Assembly: GCA_947462335.1 (NCBI GenBank)
Contig: OX381707.1
Location: 32,105,618 to 32,169,617 of the forward strand
Length of the DNA stretch: 64,000 bases
Source: Harmothoe impar
Lineage: Eukaryota > Annelida > Polychaeta > Phyllodocida > Polynoidae
Direction: 5' to 3'
Every line of letters begins with the position of its first letter. Position 1 is the stretch's first letter. Shown here piece after piece: positions 33,091 to 44,279 of this stretch. The position numbers were made by a program, and so were the translations under genes. The notes under the pieces are model-generated. The model worked only from the letters and a program-made list of their open reading frames with translations, was not told the origin of the DNA and did no database searches.

Positions 33091-33835
33091 TATTTATCAG
33101 ATCGCGTTAAAAGAAAAGACCAGCGTAATTTTATGTAGCCTCCTATTGGTACCTCTTGTGTTTATTATCTGTATTCTTACACACACACGATCAATATAGG
33201 CATTTTAAAGCAGTTAAGCTTGAAAGAAACATTTATAGCTGATGTAAAAGTGACGTAACAAGAGACCAAAATAGTTCCAGACACACTCAGCCCATCCCCA
33301 TTGATTGGTCTAGACATGACTATAACGATTCCTTGATTGGTTGCTCGGTAATATGCACCATTTCTGGTTTGCCTTAATGGCCAATTAAGGGCCACTCAAG
33401 GGCCAATCACTGGGCAGTGTAAGTGCAGACGGTTTTGTTTTTGGTATTTGCTTTTTCAAAATAGGCTTTTGTGGCCTTATTGTTAACTTTCTTTATGAAA
33501 TGGAAGGAAAGAGGGGTAGTAAATAATTAATGAACATAATAAATTGCTCCCTTATCGTATATTGACTATCTGATGCACTATAAATGATAGTAGAATATAT
33601 CATATTTGCATAGGATTGGTATGGCTGGTCACCTGATTGTTCTCTTGTGACGTCACTCTCATCGATTCCTTTTCAGGTCTGACTTCTTTATAACACTTAT
33701 GTTGATAGTATGTATGTGAGAATATTGCTAATTAACACAAATACTACCGATAGAAGGCCACATAAAATTACGCTGGTCTTTTCTTTTAATGCTTAAAAAC
33801 TAAGAGCCAAGGACATTCCAGTATCAATAGATAAT
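33091..33835. other. Unassigned DNA between blocks F and G
   Basis: A matched pair of TTAAAAGAAAAGACCAGCGT (33106) and ACGCTGGTCTTTTCTTTTAA (33771) are perfect inverted repeats, each extended by TAATTTTATGT/ACATAAAATTA, so 33106-33790 may be a TIR element of about 685 bp. No transposase ORF is present. Confidence 0.6.
33106..33790. mobile_element. Candidate TIR element, termini about 30 bp
   Basis: The left arm starting TTAAAAGAAAAGACCAGCGT and running on through AATTTTATGT is the reverse complement of the right arm ACATAAAATTACGCTGGTCT ending TTTTCTTTTAA. The flanks read CGCG on the left and TGCTTAAA on the right, so the element might start with TTAA, but I cannot confirm a duplication. It lies between blocks F and G, and the 38.6 kb unit has AAATATGAGG in the equivalent place, consistent with an insertion in this unit only. 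Confidence 0.6.
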
Positions 33836-34090
33836 GAAGATGCTGAAGAATTAGAATTGGTTTTTCAAAAAGTCAATCATTTCCTAATACACTTTATCCT
33901 CTTTATCAAGCTGGTGTCAAACTTAACCCCATCACCTTCCCTTGAAATACACCAGCGTTTATGTAGGGCAGTACGACAAGCACTACAACTGTGCAGAGTT
34001 ACATTAGGTTGTATTTGATCATGTCAAGGGATGTCACACTATGCGCTGCCCCAATATATCTGATCCACATCTGTAGATATGATCTACCCC
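33836..34090 (+). repeat. Blocks G and H (unit 3)
   Basis: G: GATGCTGAAGAATTAGAATT and TTTTTCAAAAAGTCAATCAT correspond to 38661-38705. H: TGTATTTGATCATGTCAAGG with GGATGTCACACTATGCGC corresponds to 39598 and 49125. Confidence 0.6.
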
Positions 34091-34369
34091 TTAGGACATC
34101 CACCCACAAGGACATCGACAAGCTCCTTTGGACCTATACCAACTGCGATTCATATGGTGGGGGTGGATATCCCCAGGGTGTAGACGTCCTAGAGAATACA
34201 AAGCAAAATGCACATGGGAAATTATCGGAAGTACAGCTCTTTCAGCACAATAAGGCCAAATACGTCCAAAAATCAAGGCCCTAACTAGGAATTGAGTTGT
34301 AAAAGGACTAGGGGAAAAGGTATGAGGAGTTAGATGTTTTGAATTACCTATCAGGATATTGAGCCCCAG

Positions 34370-34645
34370 GTAAAGAGTTGAATATTGATGGGGAGAATGT
34401 CCTATGGGGTAGAGGATCTAGGGTTGATGGTCCATGGGGGTAGATATCATGGGGGTATATGGCAAGGCATTAGATGCCCAAGGTGGTAGATGTCCTAGGG
34501 GATAGATAGCAAGGGGGTAGATATATTATGGGGTGGCAGCCTTCGGGAAAGACGTCTAAGGGATCCTAGGGTAGATGTCCAAGGAGGTGGAGTTCCTAGG
34601 GGATATATTACCAAGGGCGGATGTCCAAGGGGTAGTTGCCCTTCA
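34370..34645 (+). repeat. Degenerate purine-rich minisatellite
   Basis: Irregular tandem copies of a roughly 18-20 bp unit built on GGTAGATGTCCTAGGGGATA, with variants ATCATGGGGGTA, GTCCAAGGAGGTGG and GTCCAAGGGG. Confidence 0.7.
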
Positions 34646-34659
34646 ACTACTCATTCAGG

Positions 34660-35070
34660 GAAGACCATCAGCAACATGTTATTACAAAGACAACAGTTGA
34701 CCTGCGAAGGTTTCCAATGTTTTACTCACAGAGCAGAAAGAAGAATACATGTCTCAGACCCTTTGACAACCCTCAATGATGGATGGGGAACTCATTGATG
34801 GACAAGTTGGTCAGCGGACAGTGCTGTATGACCTCCTCACATCCAACCCTGAGATTCACGCCTGCCCTGAAACCCTCTCGTTGAATGAGGCATGGTCCGC
34901 TTCCGTTATGAATGGGAAGTGGGTACTCTGCAGCCTGACACATATTCTGAGTTTGTTCTACTTGGCAGAACCACAGGGCCCCGGACCAGTTTTCTCTCAC
35001 CAAGCACATCTATCTCTTTTATGTACAATGGTTGACTGCAAAGACCTCTCCCGAAGGTTTTATCTCTTGT
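34660..35070 (+). repeat. Block I, copy 2
   Basis: CATCAGCAACATGTTATTAC, CCTTTGACAACCCTCAATGA, GATGGGGAACTCATTGATGG and GAGTTTGTTCTACTTGGCAG match 23925-24220 and 43560-43790. ORFs are open on both strands (34776-35078 plus, 34773-35009 minus). Neither has a known domain. Confidence 0.7.
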
Positions 35071-35524
35071 CCTCTTAATTAGACGGGATTGATTCAGTGA
35101 GAAGCGAATGATGATTCCAATAGGACAATGTAATAGCCTAGGTAATTTATCTATTGATTCACAGATTAGTCATTTCCCTGTAGTAATAATTATGTACAGG
35201 TCATTATTATGTCTTCAACTGAATACAGACACATCATAATCACTGAAGAATAAACAAAACTGGTACAACATCTATAATATTCAGCATTGATATCCATAAC
35301 GTATTCAGCATTGATATCCATAACATATCTTTAGTACTGCCATAGCGGGCCAATGCGTATAGTAAAAAAGGCCCCCTGAAAGCCAAGATTTCGCATTTGC
35401 ATTGGAAACAATATACGCTATAGCAGTGCACCTCCAGAAAGTACCGGCAGTCCTATGGATATACCCTCCATAATTTATTTAATCTGAAGGATATGTACTT
35501 ATTTACAAGAAAAGATCAATTTCA

Positions 35525-35650
35525 GAGGCCTTTCCCTGTGATGGCAGGTGAGCCCTATACTCCATATAAAGCACACATAAAACTCTGTAAGCAATAGCAT
35601 CCTGACCTCAAAGGGGGGAAATGTCAGATCAAGGGCCAGCGTAGCCAAAC
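35525..35650 (-). repeat. Block J, copy 2
   Basis: TTCCCTGTGATGGCAGGTGA, CTCCATATAAAGCACACATA and CTCAAAGGGGGGAAATGTCA match 24890-25000. Confidence 0.6.
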
Positions 35651-35829
35651 TTGAAAGGGCTTTTGCGTGTATATAGGGACCACCCTGCAAACAAGATCTC
35701 GGGCAGAACTCGTGCGGTTCTTGAGTCACAACTCGGGATCCCTGTGAGAATTGTGCACGTATCTGGCACGAGAATATGTGAACAGCTTTGGACTGTGTCA
35801 TATTCTGTGGAAGTCCATATTATTTATAT

Positions 35830-36257
35830 CAAACAGAACTTGGGAATTGAACGTTCGCAACTGGGTAGAATCCAGGTAGGTCACAATGACACAAGAAATG
35901 CACGAGATACTCCCAAGAATTGTGAACATGTCCTTATTACCATCAGAACTTGGGAATTGAACGTTTGCAACTGGGTAGAATCCAGGTAGGTCACAATGAC
36001 ACAAGAAAGGCACGGGAATTGAACGTTCGCAACTGGGTAGAATTCTACCCAGTTGCGAACATTCAATTCCCAAGTTCTGATTGTAATAAGGATATTTTCA
36101 CAATTCTTGGGAATATCTCATGCCTTTCTTGTGTCATTGTGACCTACCCTGATTCTACCCAGTTGCGAACATTCGATTCCTGTGCCTTTCTTGTGTCATT
36201 GTGACCTACCCGGATTCTACCCAGTTGCGAACGTTCAATTCCCAAGTTCTGTTTGGA
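35830..36257. repeat. 428-bp near-palindrome built from six copies of a 28-bp core
   Basis: The axis lies between 36042 and 36043 in GGGTAGAATTCTACCC. The core GGAATTGAACGTTCGCAACT plus GGGTAGAA occurs three times leftward (about 35841, 35951, 36015) and three times inverted rightward (about 36043, 36153, 36214). The outer ends AAACAGAACTTGGGAATTGA and TCAATTCCCAAGTTCTGTTT match exactly. One longer spacer (with CCAAGAATTGTGAA) lies between cores 1 and 2 on the left but between cores 2 and 3 in the mirrored right arm. The DNA can extrude as a large cruciform. No transposase. Confidence 0.85.
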
Positions 36258-36475
36258 GGGCAGTCATCGGGATGCATATTAGAGTTATTGCTCAGTGGGG
36301 TAGAAGCGATGTGAGTTCATGTTCATGCATAACTTTTGGATTATTTGTGCTTTACATATAATTATTGCATATCAAGTGCCTAGGAGAGCTGAGGATTTGG
36401 TAAAAAAAAGAATCATAGCAAAGTGAAAGTACAATGTTTTATTCAATATCTCAGATGAGATATTGGACAAAACTC
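36258..36475. other. Short unassigned gap
   Basis: I see nothing beyond AT-rich DNA between the palindrome and block A. Confidence 0.4.
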
Positions 36476-36479
36476 CGAC

Positions 36480-37390
36480 CCTCACTAAAAAGGTTCCGAT
36501 GGGTGATGGCTTTCATCTAAACTTCAACAATCTTGGAACGCAAATACAAGTTGACATCCAATATCAGCTCCAAATCCCTGTTGACATGCAACATCCTGTC
36601 CATTTTAATTCCCTGGAATAGGGACACATCCATATAAAAACATTACTATTGATATTTCAGGGATGTGAAAATGGAAGGATGTAAAAGTGCAACTATTAGT
36701 ATTAGCAGGGTGTTCTATAACTTTCTATATAAAAAGTGGTGTCCTGACTGAAGTGTATGGATTGTTCATTGGGATTAGAATGTCAATAGTGTATGAAGCC
36801 GTGGATAAAAACAGCATTAAATTCATGTGAAAGTACCAATAAGAGGAAATCCTCCCAAGGTACCACAGCTGCAGCATCCCCCATGAGCTACCCACAGAAC
36901 AGCTGTGGCTGACGTTGGCCTAGACACCAAGACTTAGTTAGCATGCCTTATTACAGGCCTAACAAGGCTCAGCTCTGGTCAGTTGTGGGTGGTCTTGTTG
37001 GGTCATATTGCCATTGGGTTCTAGGCACTCTCCTCTGTCCTCCAACACGAAATGCAAACCCATAAGTCCCCCCCCCGCATCCCTTGGTGAGGGATTTATT
37101 TTTATGATCAGAAATGATTATAATTTCCCTTTTAAAGCTAATAGAACAATAATTCACCAATAATTCCAGGGGTGCAGAACTCAAAGAGGGCTCAATTCTG
37201 GGCACGATCGTCTGTTACCCTTGAAAGGTTTCTCAGGACCTCGCTAAGGGACATGGGTATATCCAGCAGAAAGCGAGTGAAAACAATTACAAACCGGCAT
37301 GTCCATTTGTGGGTATGGTGTTGTATGACATGGGGAACAGGTGATAAGACAATTGATATACAGCAGAAAGACACAAAGATACAATCGAGT
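36480..37390 (+). repeat. Blocks A-B-C-D (unit 4)
   Basis: A: GGTGATGGCTTTCATCTAAA, CTGTTGACATGCAACATCCT, TTGATATTTCAGGGATGTGA. B: CCACAGCTGCAGCATCCCCC. C start: ACAGGCCTAACAAGGCTCAG. D: CAATTACAAACCGGCATGTC and GGGGAACAGGTGATAAGA, the latter matching 17783-17800. A C9 run lies at 37068-37076. Confidence 0.75.
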
Positions 37391-37599
37391 AAGCAGTGAG
37401 AATGAGCATGGAGGATGCATGGGGGAGTAAAAATGGTGACGGATGGTGTGAAGAATGGCAGAAAAGCTCGGCCATTAAGTTTCTATGTGAGTTTCAGGCT
37501 GTAAATGAATTTTGTGCACATTCATTTCAGTGCTGCTATCCGAAGTACAGTGTGAACAGATGAGGAGAAAGGGCCTTCCGAGGTGAAATGTATGTTTTA

Positions 37600-38060
37600 A
37601 AATTGAAGTAATAAGCTTTCAGAAGAGGTATCATAGATGAAGATATCTCTTCTAGTTTTTGAGAAATTGCTTCATGAATCTGGGATGGTGCTACCCTTGC
37701 CAAACAGCCAATAGGCTCTATCTCTTGTTGTTTCGATGGTATTTCTATATCTAATTATCATAATTTTGCAAAATTTAACTTATTACCTAACCACTATTTT
37801 TCATATATTTTATCGTAAATCTGGATGCAGAAATGATATTTACATTCTGTTTTCAGTGTAGTAATCCCTCTCTATCGATTGGAGTTTATTCTTTTTTTAT
37901 TTGGAAGGAACTTGTGGTTGCCATGGAAACATGATTTTGGGAAAAAAGCCTTATTTAGGCCTCATATTGGCTTCAAAACGTTCCATTTACATTCAAAATA
38001 TGGAAGGATTACCCTAAAAATAGAATAACAAACATATGCCTTTAACAATTACTTTAGCCA
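37600..38060 (-). repeat. Dispersed repeat X, copy 3
   Basis: The reverse complement aligns along its length with 9100-9545. Landmarks include AACAGCCAATAGGCTCTATC at 37704 and an intact X-box GTTGCCATGGAAAC at 37917-37930. It interrupts the tandem unit between blocks D and E, so it inserted after duplication or was lost from the other units. Confidence 0.75.
37917..37930 (+). promoter_or_regulatory. RFX/X-box-like motif GTTGCCATGGAAAC
   Basis: Identical to the site at 4308-4321. It lies inside repeat X. Confidence 0.45.
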
Positions 38061-38199
38061 AAGATATCAAAAGCTGAACACATATCTGATCTTCGTGTCT
38101 TTTTACATATTTGCTTGAGACAAATAAGGTAAGAAAAAAACTGAATGAGGTGACCTGCAGGAATACAGTTATATTATATACCCTATGAATAAGGTCTGG

Positions 38200-38755
38200 A
38201 ACATAATCATGTATATCACTTGAAGACGATCTTTATTCCCAGACAAGTGGCATTGCTTTGTTTGTATTAAATCAACTTAAACATAATATAGTGAAGAAGG
38301 GTAACACACTAACAAAAACTGAGGAAATATGAGCAGAATTATTTTGTAATTCATTGGGCCTTTTTAAAGCTAATTCATTATTGAATCAGCTGGTGGGAAC
38401 ATGAAGCAGGGAGCATCACTTAATGGATGCTATAGCCCAGAGGTAGAAATCTATAATTGGAAATGACAGGTGTCTGTAGGCAGCAGTATCAGGACGGAAA
38501 GAGTCAATTAGGTTTTCATTTATATTGTCAATCTCTGTACGGTTCCTTCTTGTCAGTAAATCAATTGTTGCTGGAAAGAATTCTTATGTAAACATAATAA
38601 GCGTTATCACATTGCATTAATGCATAAAATATGAGGACATTCAAGGGTAAAGAAGTACTGAACATACTGAAGAAGTATTATTGATTTGTTCAAAAAAAAT
38701 CAATCCTTTCTTGATATTCTTTCACATTCTTTAGTAAGCTGGCATAGAATGTATT
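38200..38755 (+). repeat. Blocks E, F, G (unit 4)
   Basis: F: TTGAATCAGCTGGTGGGAAC (38391) and AGTAAATCAATTGTTGCTGG (38555). G: GAAGAAGTATTATTGATTTG and TTCAAAAAAAATCAATCCTT (38690). The order and spacing follow unit 3 at 32700-33930. Confidence 0.7.
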
Positions 38756-39580
38756 ACAACGACGCTTTGTCTATCCAGAAATATCGACATGACTTCATGA
38801 GACATAGGAACTACTTCTTATAATTTCAAGTCAAGTAAATCCTAAAGCGGCTGAATCGGTGTGAAGTCATCTTTGTTTAACAGGCAAAGGGTGAGGAGGA
38901 GGGGGGGGATGGTTTCACCTATATTGATGCAAAAAAGTCCGTGAGTTATTATACATCAAAGGGGGCACATGCATGATTTCCACACACTTTCTAAGAATGA
39001 TGTAACTAAGATAGTCTCATAATGGCCTGGTTGCCCGTCAATCGCTGCACTCACTGTCAGCCCACGCACTATGGTTTTCTGTTGTCTGTGCACAACTTGC
39101 CCCTCTCAGGTTGTCTGTTTCTTTACCTTATTTGTGTGAACCTATTTACTTGGACATTTTCATTTGCCAGAAAAGCTACCAGTGTATTTTGTCAAATTAA
39201 ACTCATTAACTCAAAACTCATTCAAAGACAATTCTTACAAGCGTGGTGCCCTTTTCTTCTGAGGTCCTATAAGCATCTGCCACACATGAATTCAGCATAT
39301 CCAAGGTCGTCCGCACCACACGAGATCTATACTGTAAATAAGATAAAATATAACCTTTGCATCAGCAATATATGAAAGATATAATGCATGTACTTTCTTC
39401 ACTCGTAGAGCCAACTACCACCAAAATCCAAGCACCATAGCAGACCATGCCAGTTATGTAGGCCAGATAAGCAACCAATAGCACCATACCGAGTTGTAGA
39501 AGTTGCCAGATGCATCTCCTTGTCAGCTGCTTGTGGCCTGAGAAAAGACCCCATCAAATAGACCATTCCTTTCCCTCATA
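38756..39580. other. Unassigned DNA
   Basis: G8 at 38901-38908. A 117-codon plus ORF at 39022-39375 has a hydrophobic middle but no recognised family. It is too weak to call a gene. Confidence 0.4.
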
Positions 39581-39584
39581 TAGA

Positions 39585-39700
39585 TATTCCTGGACCTTGT
39601 ATTTGACCATGTCAAGGGATGTAGACCTTCAGCACACCTTGGTCTGAACCAATACACCCACGTCCTCCCTCTTACCACAGCTGTTCCTGCATAGTCTATT
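39585..39700 (+). repeat. Block H, copy 2
   Basis: CTTGTATTTGACCATGTCAA, GGGATGTAGACCTTCAGCAC and ACCACAGCTGTTCCTG match 49125-49220. Confidence 0.65.
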
Positions 39701-39869
39701 CCCTTGTCATGTCCAATACCGCATTATGTTTCCCATATACGTAGAATCCACACATCTTTATAATATTGGTCAAGACTAGATACATTCACTAGAAAAACGA
39801 TAGCACAGATATGGAGATTTATATAAACTACATAAATGGAGCCACATTGATACTTATGACAAGTTACCT

Positions 39870-40105
39870 ATCTTCTGAAGGGCTCGTTCAATCCAACACT
39901 GTTAGAAGTAAGTAGTGTTCCTGTACAGCAACTATTGGGGGCAACTTTGGTTCCAGTAAATTCTGCTGTAGACCTACAGTAGAATCTACTGTAGACGCAG
40001 ACCTGAGTTCTAAAAAGGCTCACATATTCAACATCTTGGAGATTTGAACCCCCAGGTTCCAATCCATAGTCCTGAACCATGACCACTACACCAGTGAATC
40101 CATGT
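39870..40105 (-). mobile_element. tRNA-derived SINE fragment with TCTACTGTAG hairpins
   Basis: On the minus strand a tRNA-like head begins near 40100: A-box-like TGGTGTAGTGGTCATGG, then, 32 bases on, B-box GGTTCAAATCTCC at about 40043-40055. Downstream in SINE sense come inverted CTACAGTAGATTCTACTGTA repeats and a short tail region to about 39870. The tRNA-like part lacks a good cloverleaf, so it is not a tRNA gene. Confidence 0.65.
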
Positions 40106-40429
40106 CAGGTGCATTGAAACACCTCCTACTTATGTGTGAATGGTAATGAGGTCAACACAGGATCCCTGGGGACAATTTTAGAACTAGACTTTTCATGTCT
40201 TATGGGTTAATATGAAAATTACCCTATTGTAGTAATGTACTAATAAGGACTGAACTACCATTAGTTGGAGTGTAATCTTGATGGCCTATAGATGTTTTTC
40301 AAAGTAACTTTTACTATCTTTCATGCAGATTGTTGAGATACATTGGTCTTATCCTCTGCATATTTTCAATAGTAACATTTCAGTGTACCAAAATATATTA
40401 TACTTTAGAATTGCATCAGGAGAAATGTA

Positions 40430-40517
40430 GTTTGTGTGAGAGTTTCCTGCCGGGACTGGAACTGCTGACCCTCGGACTACATCTCCCACGGCTCTACCAA
40501 CTGAGCTAGAGGGGCAA
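40430..40517 (-). mobile_element. tRNA-derived SINE head
   Basis: Minus-strand reading GCCCCTCTAGCTCAGTTGGT continues AGAGCCGTGGGAGATG and then GGTCAGCAGTTCCAGTCCC. The D-arm and A-box (TAGCTCAGTTGGTAGAGC) are intact. The B-box is degenerate. The 3' acceptor half does not pair with the 5' half, so this is a SINE or tRNA pseudogene, not a functional tRNA. Confidence 0.7.
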
Positions 40518-40617
40518 TCACTTATATGTAGCCTGCATGAATAGGCTTTTGAAAAGATCAGGTCATATTTGAGCTGTGTAGTATGGTACTCCCTCCAACC
40601 TCTCTGCTCTCTCTCCC

Positions 40618-40770
40618 TCTGGTTGCTGGTTATGGGATTCGAACCTGCATCTACAGTAACAGAATTGTATGTGTACAGCAAAAGTTGCTGTATTATCTTT
40701 TACAGCTAAAGTACTGTATAGTTACAGCACTTCTTGCTGTTCACGAACAACAACTTTTTACAGTGAATAT
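40618..40770 (-). mobile_element. Second SINE-like piece with B-box and CTGTA hairpins
   Basis: The minus strand carries a consensus B-box GGTTCGAATCCC (about 40634-40645) preceded by GTTACTGTAGATGCA and, further upstream, repeated TACAGCAA/TTGCTGTA words. CACTGTAAAAAGTTG lies near 40764. This looks like the same composite as 39870-40105. Confidence 0.5.
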
Positions 40771-41300
40771 TAGGTTTTGGAGGCTTAGCAATTAGTGGAG
40801 GAGAAATATCCCATCAATATCCATAGGAGTTTTGTTCGTGCTATGTGGTGTGTTTTGCAAAATCATATGGATTACAAAATAGACTTTTTCTTACCTGTCC
40901 CTATTTCACAAAATGAGTTGCTTTAGAGCTTGGGGCCTCACATATATGTTAAGGTGATTTTGCAATGAACCATTCTATTGATTACATGCAATTGAGGAAA
41001 CAATACATCTGGGTCATTTTATCATGGACGCTGCAGGTTGGTAGAACTACCGATAAATATATTTATTTACAAACCAGGCAACCCATGTTAAGTTCTTTAA
41101 AGTTTGACTAACAACTTCTTACGAAAATAGGGAATGATGATTTCCCCATCTCGTTTTTATTCCCATTTATATGCAGAACTGGAACGATATACTAGTTAAG
41201 GTATCCATAACAGTAATGATTTTGTTATCCTAGCATCATACATTTCCCAAAATATATCTATTCATATTTTGTTTTTTCTGCATGCATACATACACACAAG
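40771..41300. other. Unassigned DNA
   Basis: I see no gene, ends or blocks. Confidence 0.4.
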
Positions 41301-41400
41301 AATTGGGTCACCACAACCCTAGATCTTGATGGAGCAATGGGTCCGATTGATATGACATGGGGAAAGAGCAGGTGCTGCCACGCATAGTTATCCCACGGAC
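41300..41400 (+). repeat. Block M, copy 2
   Basis: AATTGGGTCACCACAACCCT and GATCTTGATGGAGCAATGGG correspond to 22160-22200. Confidence 0.45.
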
Positions 41401-43455
41401 TGACAGGCTAGTAACATTGTTAGGCACCTATGACAGGTGCATGGGTCAGAATCAGGGTGACATTAGAATCGATATTGATATATACTGTTGGCAAGGGAAT
41501 ATTGATGAGTAGGAATAGCAGACAACATGTTCGCCACTGGAAAGTTAAAGTGATGAGATAAGCGAGATTTAGACTATCACACACAACCCTTGAAACATGT
41601 TAATGATTCTGCCAATTTCGGTCAGGTTCCCAAACAGAGAGTGCACTCACAACTGTTTTAGATTGATGGCAATGGTTGCGACTTGCCAATGTTTACGACT
41701 GATATGATCATTAACATTGTTTTACTTTATTTTCAGAACTTGGATACAGAATACGTCTTACCTGATTGATATGCACAATGATGAAAGTATATGACACTGA
41801 TCTACTTTCGATGAAGGTTAGTATTGATGTTTAAATAAATCTAAATTACTGATTTGTTGTCACACTATGAAAAGACCGATTCTACCAAGTTAACCTTGGG
41901 TGTTATTAGGGATGGTGTTCCATGGAGTTATGACCTTACATCCAAAATATGGCTTTCACCGAGGGTGTCAGCCAAAACTTCTTGGCATCAAATCAAGCCT
42001 GAGTTACATTAAGCAGAGGTTGGATGTAGGAAGGCAATGTTGGGTCATCTTCATGATTTGGTGTCCCAGTTATGATGGATGGGATCCCAAATCGCTCTCA
42101 GCCCCATGACTTATACAAGTAGGCTGTCCTCGTGGGATACCTTACTTAGGAGCACAGGCGTCAGCAGACAGAAGAGGGCTCCAGTATAGGCCTGGTGATA
42201 CCTGTGGGAACTACCTGTATGTAGTGTTTGGTCATGTGGTCACCTAGACGACCGAACCACAACAGCGTCAGGCCTTTACACTAATACTACATACCCTCTG
42301 CGGACAATCTCCACCATAACATGGCTCAGTGTAAGCCTGTGCTTAGGGGGTCCCGACATCCCAATGTCGGTGAAAAACGGAGATTTAACAAATAACAGAG
42401 ATGATATATTATGAAGGAAAAAATTAGCATTATACATGTACGTTCATGTACATACGTGTTGTACATAAATATTTAGAATAATAGTATTTGCACATTATAT
42501 ACCATTTTACTATACGTTTCTACTTGCAAGGAGCATTTTCGAAACACTTTATAATGTGCAGCTGATTAACATGTAACACGAATATGTAATAACACGTCAT
42601 GAAGCTTCTATTTGAAATAGCAATAGATCATTTCTGAGGCTATAACTAAATGGCTTTATTACTGTGATAGTACGTAGTGAGTTTGACGGTTTAGTATGTT
42701 AAGGCTTGCCCAGTAGATTGCCAAGGCCTTTGATAGGAATTCATATGGCTTCGTGTAGGGGATGTATTTTATACTAGTTTATCATCCACTGATATTGAAT
42801 AGCTCTAGGCTATAAATAGAGGCATAAATAGAATGTCAATATCTAGAATGCTGCGCAAATAAAGATAATTAGTATACGGCATCACTTCTATTGCTATAGG
42901 GCATGTTGTCCCTTGCAATTACTACCCAGGAGGTGATTAAGTATGTCTTAAATGTTACTTTCGATATTCCCTGAGGCAGAAGAAGTCACTAAAAGTGTAA
43001 TAGACGTCAAGCCTGGTGTCAAATGAATCATGTATAGCAGGAGGCAGAAGTTGAATGGCAATGGCCGATGTGACATACGTCACCATGCTGTGCTATCTGT
43101 TATGATGGATGACTTTGCCTAAATCCGACTCTGTTCCAGGTTATTACTGGCAAGCAGCACTGCTATCTACCTTCAGGGTGCATAGCACCCCAGAAAAAAT
43201 CCAACATTTCATACATACAGAAGGTGTGATGAATGGCAAATATTTGGCGAGGGGCATTAAACCTACAATTGGCATGGTAACAAGAGGCTTCCTTTCCCAC
43301 AATCTACGAAGTAAACCCATGAAACCCTATAGAAAGCGTAACTGTCACTGGAGAGTGCATAGGTCTTTGTGTAATACATGGCAATTGCTCTTATCATCAA
43401 TTAAAATCGTGACATTTGATACTCGATAAATGATTCTGTACAGACACACAATGGT
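41401..43455. other. Unassigned intergenic DNA
   Basis: A TACATGTACGTTCATGTACA palindromic stretch near 42435. ORFs at 41900-42109 and 43109-43429 have no known motifs. I recognise nothing else. Confidence 0.4.
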
Positions 43456-43459
43456 TAAC

Positions 43460-43885
43460 CCCTTTTACAAAACCTCAGGAACTTCCTGTAAGGAAAAATA
43501 ACAGTTGACTTGTAAATGTTACCAATAGATCACGTTCAGGCTGATGGAGAAGGCACAGACACAGGCCCCCCTGACAACCCCCAATGATAGATGTGGAAAT
43601 TATTGATGGTTGACTTGCTCAGCAGGCAGAGTCCTATGAGCTACTCTCTCCCCAACCTTGAGCATCCCCACCCCTTGCACCAGGAGCTCCCATTGAATGG
43701 GCAGCAGACATTCCTTTATATTGGGGACGGGGAGAGTCTACGGACATAGTCTGACATATATCGTGAGTTAGTTCTACTTGGAAGAACCACTGAGAAATGT
43801 CCTGGAAAAAAGTATGTCTGATGTGACCCTTCTGTCTAGGTAGCTTCCTTATAGAATCTGAGAGGAATACAGTGCTAGTTTAGAT
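43460..43885 (+). repeat. Block I, copy 3 (most decayed)
   Basis: TGACAACCCCCAATGATAGA, AATTATTGATGGTTGACTTG and GAGTTAGTTCTACTTGGAAG correspond to 34760-34970. Several stops break the frame that is open in copies 1 and 2. Confidence 0.6.
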
Positions 43886-44279
43886 ATCATGGCCTATTCT
43901 GGGTATACCCTGTCCACTAGTGACACTGTAAAAGGTGCTGCCATATCTAGAGCTAGTGTATTCAAGGGAGAAAATCTTTCAATGCAAAGACAATCAGTTT
44001 ATAATAATTAGTATGATTCATATAAGAATGCTAAATGATGTATTGTATTTTTTGCATAAACATACAAAATAATCTTCACGGATTTGGTAGACGGTTCAAT
44101 ATCAGACAGATTTAAGTTCGCAGATTTTTTAATATGGTAGTCGCATAACTTGATTAAATTTAAAATCTGTGAAATCCACGAAAATATGTAGTATTGTAAT
44201 AAATTTGTTTACAGTATACACATTTGACTGGTCGAGACCTTTTTAGCTATATATTGCATTTAGATTAAAATAATTTTGT

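Noticed and set aside
35830..36257. CRISPR-like array of repeats and spacers
   Set aside because: The six cores occur in both orientations around a palindrome axis and the spacers are themselves repeated. The context is animal DNA.
39022..39375. 117-codon ORF with hydrophobic stretch as a membrane protein gene
   Set aside because: No signal of conservation, no recognisable family, and no splice or promoter context.
40430..40517. Functional tRNA gene
   Set aside because: The A-box and D-arm are good, but the acceptor and anticodon stems do not close and the B-box is degenerate. It fits a SINE head better.
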